Position numbers and translations under genes: made by a program. Under the pieces are notes generated by a model that was not told the origin of the DNA, did no database searches, and was given only the letters and a program-made list of their open reading frames with translations. Below are positions 25,819 through 34,923 of a DNA stretch of 64,000 bases, one piece after another; the first letter of the stretch is position 1, and the number at the start of each line of letters is the position of its first letter. Origin of the DNA: Roseovarius litoreus (lineage in GTDB: Bacteria; Pseudomonadota; Alphaproteobacteria; Rhodobacterales; Rhodobacteraceae); contig NZ_FRCB01000006.1 of the NCBI RefSeq assembly GCF_900142765.1, positions 186,001 through 250,000 of the forward strand. The letters are read 5' to 3'.

Positions 25819-27312
25819 GGCAGCGGGTGTCTCGGGGGTGGCGGTTTCAGGATCGGCCGCCGGCGTCTCCGCCTCGGGCGGCGCGGGGGTGGTGGTGGCG
25901 GCGTCTTCTGCGCTGCGGGTCTGGGAGGTGAGCGCGCCGTTCTCCCATGTGCCGCTGTCCTCTTCGCCCGAGGCATAGCGCATCGTGCCGCTGCCCTGCC
26001 GTTTGCCGTTGAGGAAGGTGCCTTCGTAGATGTCGCCATTGGTATAGGTGGCCACACCCTGACCCGAGATTTCGCCCTCCTGCCATTCGCCGTCATAGGT
26101 GAAGCCGTCGGGCATGGTGATCTTGCCCTGACCATGGCGCTGCCCGTTGCGGAAGGTGCCTTCATAGACGGTGCCATCGGGATAGGTGGCGATCCCCTGA
26201 CCATGGCGCTGGCCGTTTTCCCACTGGCCTTCATAGCGGTAGCCATCGGCATAGGTCATCACGCCGAAGCCGTGATTGCGGGCGTTTTCAAAGGCGCCTT
26301 CATAGACGACGCCGTTGGGATAGGTGGCGCGCCCTTGCCCGTCGATCACGCCGCCGCGCCATTCGCCCTCATAGGTCGAGCCGTCGGGATAGGTGATCCG
26401 CCCCATGCCATTGGCCAGGTCGTCGCGAAACTCGCCGATATAGATCGAGCCATCGGGGTAGGTGACCTGCCCCTCGCCCGAGATATTGCCCGCAACCCAT
26501 GACCCTTCGTAGCGATAGCCGTCGGTGCCGGTGAACACGCCCTGACCATGGCGGCGGTCGTCCTGGAAGCTGCCCTCGTAGATGTCGCCATTGGCATAGG
26601 TGACCTTGCCCTGACCCTCGCGGCGGCCCGCCACCAGCGTGCCTTCGTAGACATCGCCATTGGGCTGCGTCAGCCGCCCCTCGCCATCGATCTGGCCGGC
26701 TTTCCACAGGCCCTCATAGATCAGCCCGTCGGGCATGGTGAGCTTGCCCTGGCCCTCGCGGGCGCCGCGGCTGACCTCGCCGTCATAGACCGCGCCGTCG
26801 GGATAGGTGATCGTGGCGCGCCCGTCCTTGACGCCATTGACCCAATCGCCCTCGTAGACATAGCCCCCGGGGCTTTCCATCCGGCCCTTGCCGTGGTGCA
26901 TCGCGTTGCGGAACCCGCCTTCGTAGCGCACGCCGTTGGCATAGACCGCAACGCCCTGACCGGTGATCTTGCCATCCAGCCAGCTGCCCTCATAGGTGCC
27001 GCCATCGGCAAAGACGATCCGGCCCACGCCTTCGGGTTTGCCCTTGGCGAACTCCCCCTCGTAGACCGAGCCGTTGGGAAAGCGCGCCACGCCCTGACCG
27101 CGAATCTCGCCATCCACCCATTCGCCCGAATATTCATAGCCATTGGGCAGCGTATAGGTGCCGGTGCCGTGCTGCAGCCCGTTGCGGAATGTGCCCTCAT
27201 AGATGCCGCCATCGTCATATTGCTTCGTGCGCAGCTCGCCGTCCTGTGCTGCCACGGTGCCGGCCGCCAGAATGGCGCCTGCACAGACGATGCCCTTGCG
27301 TGTAAAGCTCAT
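25813..27312 (-). CDS. Exported MORN-repeat protein
   Basis: A 499-residue protein: signal peptide (KGIVCAGAILAAGTVAA) and then about 19 consecutive 23-residue MORN repeats of the type YEGTFRNGQRHGQGKITMPDG, ending in an acidic, Ala/Pro/Thr-rich tail of about 45 residues. MORN arrays form elongated beta structures that bind lipids or proteins. No catalytic domain is visible. Repeats are even along the whole length, so the array has expanded by duplication. The start at 27312 gives the signal peptide. It stands alone between convergent and divergent genes; function unknown. Confidence 0.85.
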   Translation of the reverse strand: MSFTRKGIVCAGAILAAGTVAAQDGELRTKQYDDGGIYEGTFRNGLQHGTGTYTLPNGYEYSGEWVDGEIRGQGVARFPNGSVYEGEFAKGKPEGVGRIVFADGGTYEGSWLDGKITGQGVAVYANGVRYEGGFRNAMHHGKGRMESPGGYVYEGDWVNGVKDGRATITYPDGAVYDGEVSRGAREGQGKLTMPDGLIYEGLWKAGQIDGEGRLTQPNGDVYEGTLVAGRREGQGKVTYANGDIYEGSFQDDRRHGQGVFTGTDGYRYEGSWVAGNISGEGQVTYPDGSIYIGEFRDDLANGMGRITYPDGSTYEGEWRGGVIDGQGRATYPNGVVYEGAFENARNHGFGVMTYADGYRYEGQWENGQRHGQGIATYPDGTVYEGTFRNGQRHGQGKITMPDGFTYDGEWQEGEISGQGVATYTNGDIYEGTFLNGKRQGSGTMRYASGEEDSGTWENGALTSQTRSAEDAATTTPAPPEAETPAADPETATPETPAAD

Positions 27313-27464
27313 GTCACTTCCCGGATCCCGAAGCCCGCGCCATGCGGGGTCGCGCAAAACCTAGTGGAGCGTCGCAGGGCTGACAACGGCTTTTGCCCAA
27401 ATCGGCTTTCCCTCGCGCACCGATCTGCTAAATCAAACCCCGAATGCAAGCACGAGGCACCCGC

Positions 27465-29123
27465 ATGGCCGACAGCTTTCGCCTGACGCTGGCGCAATGG
27501 AACCCGACGATGGGCGATCTGGACGGCAATGCCGATCTGGCGCGGCGCGCGTGGCGGACGGGCCGCGAGGCAGGCGCCAATCTCGTCGCGCTGCCCGAGA
27601 TGTTCATCACCGGCTACAACACCCAGGACCTGGTGATGAAGCCCGCCTTCCATACCGCCGCCATCGCCGCGATCGAGAGCCTCGCGCGCGATTGCGCCGA
27701 TGGTCCGGCACTGGCCATCGGCGGCCCGGCCCTGCAGGATGGTGTGCTTTATAACGCCTATTACATCCTGCAGGAGGGCCGCGTCGCCACGCGCGTGTTC
27801 AAGCATCACCTGCCCAACGAGACCGTATTCGATGAAAAGCGCATCTATGCCGCCGGCGCGGTGACAGGCCCTTATGCGGTGGACGGTCTGCGCATCGGCA
27901 GCCCGATCTGCGAGGACAGCTGGTACGAGGATGTCGCCGAAACCCTGGCCGAGACGGGCGCGCAGATCCTTCTGGTGCCCAACGGCTCGCCCTATTACCG
28001 CCAGAAGCTGTCAAACCGCCATCAGATCATGGTCGCGCGGGTGATCGAGACGGGGCTGCCGCTGATCTATCTCAACCTCGTGGGAGGGCAGGACGATCAG
28101 GTGTTCGATGGCGGCAGCTTCGCGCTCAATCCCGGCGGCGCGCTGGCCCTGCAGATGCCCCTGATGCAGGAGGCGACCGCCCATCTGGACCTCATCCGCG
28201 GCGAGGATGGCTGGCGGATCACGCCGTCGGATCTGGCGCCGGTCCCGGACGCGATGGAGCAGGATTACCACGCCATGGTGCTCAGCCTGCGCGATTACCT
28301 GCGCAAAACCGGCTTTCGCAAGGTTCTGCTGGGGCTTTCGGGGGGCATCGACAGCGCGCTGGTGGCCTGTGTCGCCGTCGATGCGCTGGGCGCCGGGAAT
28401 GTGCGCTGCGTGATGCTGCCTTCGGAATATACCTCGCAGGCGTCGCTGGACGATGCCGAGACGCTGGCCCGGACCCTTGGCTGCCGCTACGACACGGTCC
28501 CGATCGCCGAGGGCCGGCAGGCCATCACCCGCACGCTTGCGCCGCTCTTCGAAGGCACCGCGCCCGATATCACCGAGGAAAACATCCAGTCCCGTCTGCG
28601 GGGCCTGTTGCTGATGGCGATGTCCAACAAGTTCGCCGAGATGCTTTTGACCACGGGCAACAAATCCGAAGTGGCCGTGGGATATGCCACGATCTATGGC
28701 GACATGGCCGGGGGCTACAACCCGCTCAAGGACATGTACAAGACCCGCGTCTTCGACACCTGCCGCTGGCGGAACACGGCGCATCGCGACTGGATGATGG
28801 GTCCTGCGGGCGCGGTCATCCCGCAGCGCATCATCGACAGGCCGCCAAGCGCCGAACTGGCCCCCGATCAGCGCGACGAAGACAGCCTGCCCGCCTATCC
28901 GGTGCTGGATGGCATTCTTGAGATTCTCGTCGATCAGGACGGATCGATCGCCGATTGCGTCGCGGCGGGCTTTGATCGCGCCGATGCCAGCCGCGTGGAG
29001 CATCTGCTTTATATATCTGAATATAAACGATTTCAGTCCGCGCCCGGCACCCGGCTGAGCAAGCGGGCGTTCTGGCTGGACCGGCGCTATCCGATCGCCA
29101 ATCGCTGGCGCGACAAAGGCTGA
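27465..29123 (+). CDS. nadE: Glutamine-dependent NAD+ synthetase NadE
   Basis: A 552-residue two-domain enzyme. The N-terminal CN-hydrolase domain (about 1-250; catalytic Glu in LPEMFITGY, Lys in FKHHLPNE, Cys in SPICEDSWY) frees ammonia from glutamine. The C-terminal synthetase domain has the PP-loop LLGLSGGIDSALVA and TTGNKSEVAVGY. It converts nicotinate adenine dinucleotide to NAD+. ATG 27465 follows CGAGG at good spacing; an in-frame ATG lies 21 bases earlier. nadD for the preceding step is also in this window but far away (50910). Confidence 0.94.
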   Translation: MADSFRLTLAQWNPTMGDLDGNADLARRAWRTGREAGANLVALPEMFITGYNTQDLVMKPAFHTAAIAAIESLARDCADGPALAIGGPALQDGVLYNAYYILQEGRVATRVFKHHLPNETVFDEKRIYAAGAVTGPYAVDGLRIGSPICEDSWYEDVAETLAETGAQILLVPNGSPYYRQKLSNRHQIMVARVIETGLPLIYLNLVGGQDDQVFDGGSFALNPGGALALQMPLMQEATAHLDLIRGEDGWRITPSDLAPVPDAMEQDYHAMVLSLRDYLRKTGFRKVLLGLSGGIDSALVACVAVDALGAGNVRCVMLPSEYTSQASLDDAETLARTLGCRYDTVPIAEGRQAITRTLAPLFEGTAPDITEENIQSRLRGLLLMAMSNKFAEMLLTTGNKSEVAVGYATIYGDMAGGYNPLKDMYKTRVFDTCRWRNTAHRDWMMGPAGAVIPQRIIDRPPSAELAPDQRDEDSLPAYPVLDGILEILVDQDGSIADCVAAGFDRADASRVEHLLYISEYKRFQSAPGTRLSKRAFWLDRRYPIANRWRDKG

Positions 29124-29254
29124 TCCGCCCGGGCATTCGGTCTTGTATGTCTCTGTTTTCAACTTATATCCACTTTTAGATGTGTTTTCTTATTCAGTGA
29201 TTCACCCAACGGTTTCCCGAATTTTTTTCGCCAGACGGATGGCAGGAGAAGTCC

Positions 29255-29797
29255 ATGATCCGTTTCGCAAGCGCGGTTGTCGCGCTGTCCGCTTGGTTTT
29301 GCACCCTCGCGATCGCCGAGCCGCACACCCTGACCGAGCGCTACGAGACGATGGGCACGATAGAGGCCCGGGTGGGCGACACGACCTACAGCATGGTCGT
29401 GCCCTATGACGTGGCCCGAAACCGCCCTCATGCCGAACAAAAAGCGATCATGGGGACCTTCCTGACGATCAACTTCCTCGGCCATGTGGTGGCGCAGGAT
29501 GGAACACCCGACCGTCCGATTCTTCAGGTCACGCTGCAGAAGCGCGAGGGCGAAATGTCACTTGTGTCTGCCGAACTCCTCGACGATCTGGGCTATGGGG
29601 CGCCACTGGTCATGGGCGGCGATGGCGGGCGGGGCGAGCTTGTCTCCTTCGAACTGGAGGACAGTGTCGTGTCCGGCAAGATCGAGGGCACGTTCCTGCG
29701 GCTCGATGGCTATCCCCCGAACCGCAGCGTCGCCGTTGGGACGACACCTGTACCTGCCACCATTGAATGGGACGTGACCCTGCCGCCCCTGCAATAG
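29255..29797 (+). CDS. Hypothetical exported protein
   Basis: A 180-residue protein I do not recognise. A signal peptide (SAVVALSAWFCTLAIA, cleavage near residue 21) precedes a hydrophilic, beta-rich sequence with one DGGRGELVSFELED region. AGGAG stands at correct distance from the ATG, and codon use matches its neighbours, so the gene is real. It is preceded by an unusually AT-rich 100-base stretch that may hold its promoter. Probably a periplasmic protein; no function assigned. Confidence 0.7.
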   Translation: MIRFASAVVALSAWFCTLAIAEPHTLTERYETMGTIEARVGDTTYSMVVPYDVARNRPHAEQKAIMGTFLTINFLGHVVAQDGTPDRPILQVTLQKREGEMSLVSAELLDDLGYGAPLVMGGDGGRGELVSFELEDSVVSGKIEGTFLRLDGYPPNRSVAVGTTPVPATIEWDVTLPPLQ

Positions 29798-30003
29798 GGG
29801 GGCGCCCGGAGCATCCCGTGTCGCGTCATTCATCATGCAGTCATCCCGTATCCTTCGGTTCGATTGGTGAGTCGATGAAGGGCAGTAGACAGCGCATGGG
29901 TTAAGATTCGGTTTAAGGCTGCGCGCGCCGGGGACTGAGGGGGCGATTTGTGTACGGGATGGACACAACTCACCAGGTTCACGGTCAGTTTGGTCCCAAA
30001 CGC

Positions 30004-30029
30004 GTGTAGGTTTCGTACAAATCCTACAC
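30004..30029. other. Inverted repeat in intergenic region
   Basis: GTGTAGG (30004-30010) and CCTACAC (30023-30029) flank 12 bases. It lies 11 bases after the stop of the leftward metallopeptidase gene and could be part of its terminator or an operator. No T tract. Confidence 0.35.
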
Positions 30030-30040
30030 AAGGCCGCCGG

Positions 30041-30421
30041 TCATTCCCACCAGCGGTCGATCGTCGCGATGTCCTCGTCCGACCAGCCGAAATGATGGGC
30101 GAATTCGTGGATCGTCACATGGGCGATCAGCCGGTCCAGATCCACATCCTCCCGGTCGCGCCATTCGGCCAGGATCGGCTCCCGGAACAGCCAGACGGTA
30201 TCGGGTGCAAGCGGTTGATCCATATATGATTTTTCGGTAACGGGAATGCCTTCGTAAAGCCCGGTCAGCTCCAGAGGGTCGTCGATATCCAGCTCCCGGA
30301 GCATGTCCTGCGCGGGCCAGTCCACCACCCGCAGCGCCACGTCGCGCGCAAGTTTTGCGAACGGTTCGGGCAGCGCCTCCACCGTCTCGCGGGCAATGGT
30401 TTCCATCTCGTTGATATCCAT
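30041..30421 (-). CDS. Zincin-like metallopeptidase family protein
   Basis: A 126-residue protein of the small zincin-like (PF06262-type) family. The C-terminal HVTIHEFAHHFGWSDEDI contains HExxH and a nearby Asp for zinc binding and catalysis. Proteins of this size and pattern are widespread in alphaproteobacteria and are cytoplasmic, with no characterised substrate. The start at 30421 was chosen as homology begins there; the longer upstream frame is unlike any protein. Divergent from the oxygenase gene at 30572. Confidence 0.85.
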   Translation of the reverse strand: MDINEMETIARETVEALPEPFAKLARDVALRVVDWPAQDMLRELDIDDPLELTGLYEGIPVTEKSYMDQPLAPDTVWLFREPILAEWRDREDVDLDRLIAHVTIHEFAHHFGWSDEDIATIDRWWE

Positions 30422-30571
30422 GGTTTTTTCGATATCCCATGTGATGTGCGACCTGCAACATCCCTTTGAGAAGACAGCGAAAAAACGACTCTGCCCGCGT
30501 CGGAGACCGGCGGGCGGGGGCCTTGGCTGCGTGATAAGGATGCGCGACACAACATCTGGGGTTTTGTCGTC

Positions 30572-31123
30572 ATGATCGCCGTGCACACCGATCCGCTTGC
30601 GTTCAGCGCCACGGAATGCATTGAAATCCTTGGGCTTGTTGCCTCGGCCCCCACACAGGATGCCGGTCTGGTGCGCCAGCAGCGCGATCACAATCTGCGC
30701 CGCGCCGATCTTGTCTGGCTGGATGACGTGCCCGGCGCGGATTGGGTCATGGGCCGCATCATCGAAGTTGTGCGGCGTGCCAACGCGAGTGTTTTCATGT
30801 TTGATATCAACGCGTTCGAGGAAAGTCCTCAGGTGGCGTGCTATGATGCGGCGCGCGAGGGTCATTTCGACTGGCACAGCGACATCGGTGCCGGTCCCCT
30901 GGCGGCGCGGCGCAAGCTCACGATGGTCGTACAGCTTTCGGACCCGTCAACATATAGTGGTGGAGAGCTACAGCTCATGCCCGGTGCGGGCATCATCCCG
31001 GCCCGCTCCGAGCAGGGTGCCGCCACAGTCTTCCCCGGCTTCGTCCTGCATCGCGTCACCCCGGTCACTTCCGGGATGCGCTATTCCCTGACGGTCTGGG
31101 CGCATGGGCCAGCTTTTCGCTAA
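30572..31123 (+). CDS. 2-oxoglutarate/Fe(II)-dependent oxygenase (PKHD-type)
   Basis: A 183-residue double-stranded beta-helix oxygenase. The iron site is HFDWHSD (His and Asp of HxD) with the distal His in FVLHRVTPV, and the 2-oxoglutarate arginine in GMRYSLTVW. The central YSGGELQL is typical of the PiuC/PKHD-hydroxylase group. Those proteins are often linked to siderophore uptake, but nothing here indicates a substrate. Convergent with the next gene with an 18-base gap. Confidence 0.85.
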   Translation: MIAVHTDPLAFSATECIEILGLVASAPTQDAGLVRQQRDHNLRRADLVWLDDVPGADWVMGRIIEVVRRANASVFMFDINAFEESPQVACYDAAREGHFDWHSDIGAGPLAARRKLTMVVQLSDPSTYSGGELQLMPGAGIIPARSEQGAATVFPGFVLHRVTPVTSGMRYSLTVWAHGPAFR

Positions 31124-31141
31124 GCCCATGCTTTCATTTTG

Positions 31142-32074
31142 TTATCCGGCTTGAATCATCAGCTGGTAACTGGTCGGCTCATAGCGGAACCCGTCTCCCG
31201 CCGCCTCGACATACCCCATTCCGGGCCACGGCATGTGATACCCGATGAACGGAATTCCATCCGCCGCCAGCATCCCGAGAATCCTCCGCCGTGTCTGCGC
31301 GGCGGCAGCTTTGTCCATGTCGAACTTCACTTCCCAATCGGGATAGCCGAGAGACCACACATAGTGGTTGGCAAAGTCCGCAGCCACCACAAGTTGTTGA
31401 CCGTTGCTTTCCAGCATATAGGTCATGTGCCCCGGCGTGTGCCCGAACGCCGCCATGGCGGTCACCCCCGACGCCACGCTGTCACCGTCTCCGATCATCG
31501 TCATCTGCTCGGCCAGTGGCCGGACCTTGGCTTCGAAATTCTCGTTTTCCATCTTGGCCCAGGCATCGAACTCCGCGGACCCGGTCACGTAGCGGGCATT
31601 CGGATAGGTCGGCGCGTCGCCATTCATCAAGCCGCCGATATGGTCGCCATGCATATGGGTGATCACCACGATATCGACCTGATCGGGCGTGTATCCCGCT
31701 TCGGCCAGGGCCGCAGTCGTGCCTTCGGCATTCAACCCGGTATCGAACAAAATCAATTCGTTACCGGTATTGACCACCGTCGGCGTGAAGAAAAACTGTG
31801 CGACATCGGTGGGCAGACGTGCCGCCTTCGAGGCGGTCTCGAACGTCTCGGCGCTGACATTCAATCCGAAGATCGAATGAGGGTCCGGGCGGGGCATGGT
31901 GCCCGCGAGGATCGTCGTGACCTCGAAGTCGCCAAGGCCCACGCGATTGAACTTGGACATACCCATTCCCATCATCGGCGCTGCCGCTCGGGCGGCACCG
32001 CCCGCAGCGACCGTGAATGGCATGGCTGCGGCCCCGGCAAGCAGTGTGCGGCGGGAAAATTGCGTGGCTGACAT
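31142..32074 (-). CDS. Exported metallo-beta-lactamase-fold hydrolase
   Basis: A 310-residue MBL-fold enzyme with a twin-arginine signal (FSRRTLLAGAAAMPFTVAAG) indicating export in folded form. Zinc-binding motif THMHGDHIGG near residue 140, further ligands in FGHTPGH and AADFANH. It belongs to the lactonase/phosphodiesterase-like branch; the real substrate is open. AGGAGATAAGTC before the ATG is a good ribosome-binding site. Divergent from the MFS transporter, with 124 bases between. Confidence 0.88.
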   Translation of the reverse strand: MSATQFSRRTLLAGAAAMPFTVAAGGAARAAAPMMGMGMSKFNRVGLGDFEVTTILAGTMPRPDPHSIFGLNVSAETFETASKAARLPTDVAQFFFTPTVVNTGNELILFDTGLNAEGTTAALAEAGYTPDQVDIVVITHMHGDHIGGLMNGDAPTYPNARYVTGSAEFDAWAKMENENFEAKVRPLAEQMTMIGDGDSVASGVTAMAAFGHTPGHMTYMLESNGQQLVVAADFANHYVWSLGYPDWEVKFDMDKAAAAQTRRRILGMLAADGIPFIGYHMPWPGMGYVEAAGDGFRYEPTSYQLMIQAG

Positions 32075-32198
32075 GACTTATCTCCTGTTGCTATATGTTG
32101 AAGGATAGTGTGCAGATCGCGGAGCGGCGCGCAATTCACGCCAATGTGATGAGCCGCGTCCCTGCACTGGCCCGATCGGGCAAAGGTGGCCTTTTCAG

Positions 32199-33533
32199 AT
32201 GATCTCGATCCTTCGCAATACCACATATGCCGCGCTTTTTTCAGCACAGGTCATCGCCTTGATCGGCACCGGGCTTTTGACCGTGGCGCTTGGCCTTCTG
32301 GCTTTCGATCTTGCCGGTGAGCGGGCCGGGCTGGTGTTGGGATTGGCCTATACGATCAAGATGGTGGCCTATGTGGGCCTGTCGCCCATTGCACAGGCCC
32401 TGGTGCATCGCCTGCCGCGCAAGGCCGTCCTGATTGGTGCGGATCTTGTCCGTGTGGCGGTTGCGCTATGCTTGCCATTCGTGACCGAGGTGTGGCAGGT
32501 CTATGTGCTTGTTTTCGTGCTTCAATCCGCGTCAGCTACATTCACGCCGGCGTTTCAAGCGGTGATCCCGGATGTCCTGCCGGCCGAACAGGATTACACC
32601 CGCGCGCTGTCGCTGTCGCGTCTGGCCTATGATCTTGAAAACCTGATCAGTCCCGCGGCGGCGGCGCTGTTGCTGACAGTCCTCAGCTACAATTGGTTGT
32701 TTCTGGGAACAGTGCTGGGCTTTGCCGCCTCTGCGGCGCTGGTCTGGTCGGTCTGCGTGCCGCCGGTTGGGGGGCATCAGATCAGCCGTCCTTTCAGCGA
32801 AAGACTGACGCGCGGCACGCGCATCTATCTTGCCACGCCGCGTTTGCGCGGTCTTCTGGCGCTCAACCTTGCCGCGGCCTCGGTGGGGGCGTTCGTGCTG
32901 GTCAACACGGTCGTTCTGGTGCGTGCGGGATATGGCGGAACCGAGACCGACCTCGCACGGGCCATGGCCTGTTTCGGCGCGGGGTCAATGACGGCTGCAC
33001 TGCTTCTTCCTGCTTTGCTCGACAGATTGCCCGACAGGCCCGTGATGCTGGTGGGGGCGGCATTCTTGGCTGGGTTTGCGATCTTGGCCGCCGTTATTCT
33101 GACGGTCGCAGGGCTGCCGCAATGGCTTGGCTTTCTAGGGCTTTGGGCTGTTCTGGGGTTCTTTTATTCCTGCGTCATGACGCCCTCAGGACGGCTGCTG
33201 CGCCGGTCGGCCCATTCCGAGGATCGCCCGGCGGTGTTCGCGGCGCAATTTGCGCTCAGCCATGCGTGCTGGCTGTTGACCTATCCCTTGGCGGGATGGG
33301 TTGGACAGGCGTTTGGCATGGATGTCGCGCTTGGTCTGCTTGGCGCGATTGCCCTGACGGGCCTGGTGCTTGCCCGTCTCTTGTGGCCGGCGGAGTCAAC
33401 CCGAGAGCTCGAGCACGAGCACCCGGACCTGCCGCAGGATCACCCGCATCTGCGCGCCCATCATGGGCAGAGACGGCATGCCCATGTTTTCGTCATAGAT
33501 GACGAGCATCGCGTCTGGCCGACACAAGGCTGA
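32199..33533 (+). CDS. MFS transporter with His-rich C-terminal tail
   Basis: A 444-residue major facilitator with about 12 membrane segments, of the MFS_3/enterobactin-exporter-like group (FQAVIPDVLPAEQDYTRALSLSRL is typical of drug and metal effluxers). The last 45 residues are hydrophilic and rich in His (ELEHEHPDL, DHPHLRAHHGQRRHAHVF). Such tails occur in nickel or cobalt exporters of the NreB type, so metal export is a possibility, but the membrane part does not decide this. Closely followed by gltX, probably by chance. Confidence 0.8.
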   Translation: MISILRNTTYAALFSAQVIALIGTGLLTVALGLLAFDLAGERAGLVLGLAYTIKMVAYVGLSPIAQALVHRLPRKAVLIGADLVRVAVALCLPFVTEVWQVYVLVFVLQSASATFTPAFQAVIPDVLPAEQDYTRALSLSRLAYDLENLISPAAAALLLTVLSYNWLFLGTVLGFAASAALVWSVCVPPVGGHQISRPFSERLTRGTRIYLATPRLRGLLALNLAAASVGAFVLVNTVVLVRAGYGGTETDLARAMACFGAGSMTAALLLPALLDRLPDRPVMLVGAAFLAGFAILAAVILTVAGLPQWLGFLGLWAVLGFFYSCVMTPSGRLLRRSAHSEDRPAVFAAQFALSHACWLLTYPLAGWVGQAFGMDVALGLLGAIALTGLVLARLLWPAESTRELEHEHPDLPQDHPHLRAHHGQRRHAHVFVIDDEHRVWPTQG

Positions 33534-33597
33534 CGACGGTGAAATCTGGACAATCGCTTGCGGCTGTGACATGGCCCACGCCAATCAGGAGAGACCC

Positions 33598-34923
33598 ATG
33601 ACAACCACTCGCTTCGCCCCGTCCCCCACCGGTTACATCCATGTGGGCAATCTGCGCACTGCGCTGATGAACTTTCTCATCGCGCGCAAGGCAGGTGGCA
33701 CGTTCATCCTGCGCATCGACGACACCGATCCTGAACGCTCCAAACAGGTCTATGTCGACGCGATCAAGGAGGATCTTGAGTGGTTGGGTCTCCATTGGGA
33801 CCGGGTGGAACGGCAGTCGGGGCGGCTGGACCGCTATGCCGAGGCCGCCGACAAGCTGCGCGAGATGGGCCGCTTTTACGAGGCCTTCGAGACCCCGACC
33901 GAGCTTGATCTAAAGCGCAAGAAGCAGCTCAACATGGGTAAGCCGCCGGTCTATGACCGTGCCGCTTTGAAGTTGTCTGAGGATGAGAAGGCCAAACTGC
34001 GCGCCGAGCGCGGCAACGGCGTGTGGCGTTTCAAGCTGGATCAGGAGCGGATCGAGTGGCATGACGGCATCCTCGGCGATATTTCGATCGACGCGGCCAG
34101 TGTCAGCGATCCGGTGCTGATCCGGGGGGATGGGCAGGTTCTCTATACGCTTGCGTCCGTCGTGGATGACACCGAAATGGGTGTGACCCATGTGGTGCGT
34201 GGCAGCGATCACGTCACCAACACCGCCACGCAGATCCAGATCATCGAGGCGCTTGGCGGAACCGTTCCCAGCTTTGCGCATCACTCACTTCTGACCGGGC
34301 TGCAGGGCGAGTCGCTCTCCAAACGTCTAGGTACCCTTTCACTGCGCGATCTGCGTGCCCAAGGGGTCGAGCCGATGGCGCTGCTCAGCCTGATGGCGCG
34401 TCTGGGGTCCGCCGATCCGGTCGAATTGCGCACCAGCATCGACGAGTTGATCGAGGGCTTCGACATCTCACGCTTCGGCGCCGCGCCGACCAAGTTCGAT
34501 GTGCAGGACCTGTTTCCCTTGACGGCACGCCTGCTGCATGACCGCGCCTATGACGAGGTCCGTGATCAGATCGCGGCGATCGGTGTGCCCGATGACCTGG
34601 CCGAACGGTTCTGGACGGTGACACGCGACAATATCACCACGCTGCAGGACCTGCCGGCATGGTGGGCGATGTTCCGCGATGGCGCCGAGCCGGTGATCGA
34701 CGATGAGGATCGCGCGTTCGTGGCTGAGGCGATGACGCTGCTGCCCGATGCACCCTATGACGACAGCACCTGGGGCGACTGGACCGCGCGCGTCAAAGAC
34801 GCGACAGGCCGCAAGGGCAAGGGCCTGTTCATGCCGCTTCGCAAGGCGTTGACAGGACAGGCCCAAGGCCCGGACATGAGCCAGGTGCTTCCGCTTTTGC
34901 AGAGGATCAAGGCTAGGGATTGA
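33598..34923 (+). CDS. gltX: Glutamyl-tRNA synthetase
   Basis: A 441-residue class I synthetase: the HIGH-type motif is FAPSPTGYIHVGNLRTALM and the KMSKS-type motif is GESLSKRLG near residue 240. It charges tRNA-Glu (and often tRNA-Gln in alphaproteobacteria lacking GlnRS). Alphaproteobacteria often carry two GltX forms; this is the shorter type. The ATG at 33598 follows CAGGAGAGACCC. The end overlaps the convergent DUF2254 gene by 11 bases. Confidence 0.95.
   Translation: MTTTRFAPSPTGYIHVGNLRTALMNFLIARKAGGTFILRIDDTDPERSKQVYVDAIKEDLEWLGLHWDRVERQSGRLDRYAEAADKLREMGRFYEAFETPTELDLKRKKQLNMGKPPVYDRAALKLSEDEKAKLRAERGNGVWRFKLDQERIEWHDGILGDISIDAASVSDPVLIRGDGQVLYTLASVVDDTEMGVTHVVRGSDHVTNTATQIQIIEALGGTVPSFAHHSLLTGLQGESLSKRLGTLSLRDLRAQGVEPMALLSLMARLGSADPVELRTSIDELIEGFDISRFGAAPTKFDVQDLFPLTARLLHDRAYDEVRDQIAAIGVPDDLAERFWTVTRDNITTLQDLPAWWAMFRDGAEPVIDDEDRAFVAEAMTLLPDAPYDDSTWGDWTARVKDATGRKGKGLFMPLRKALTGQAQGPDMSQVLPLLQRIKARD

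Noticed and set aside
25857..27240. Regular 69-base periodicity taken as a possible repeat array
   Set aside because: It is the coding signature of 23-residue MORN repeats.
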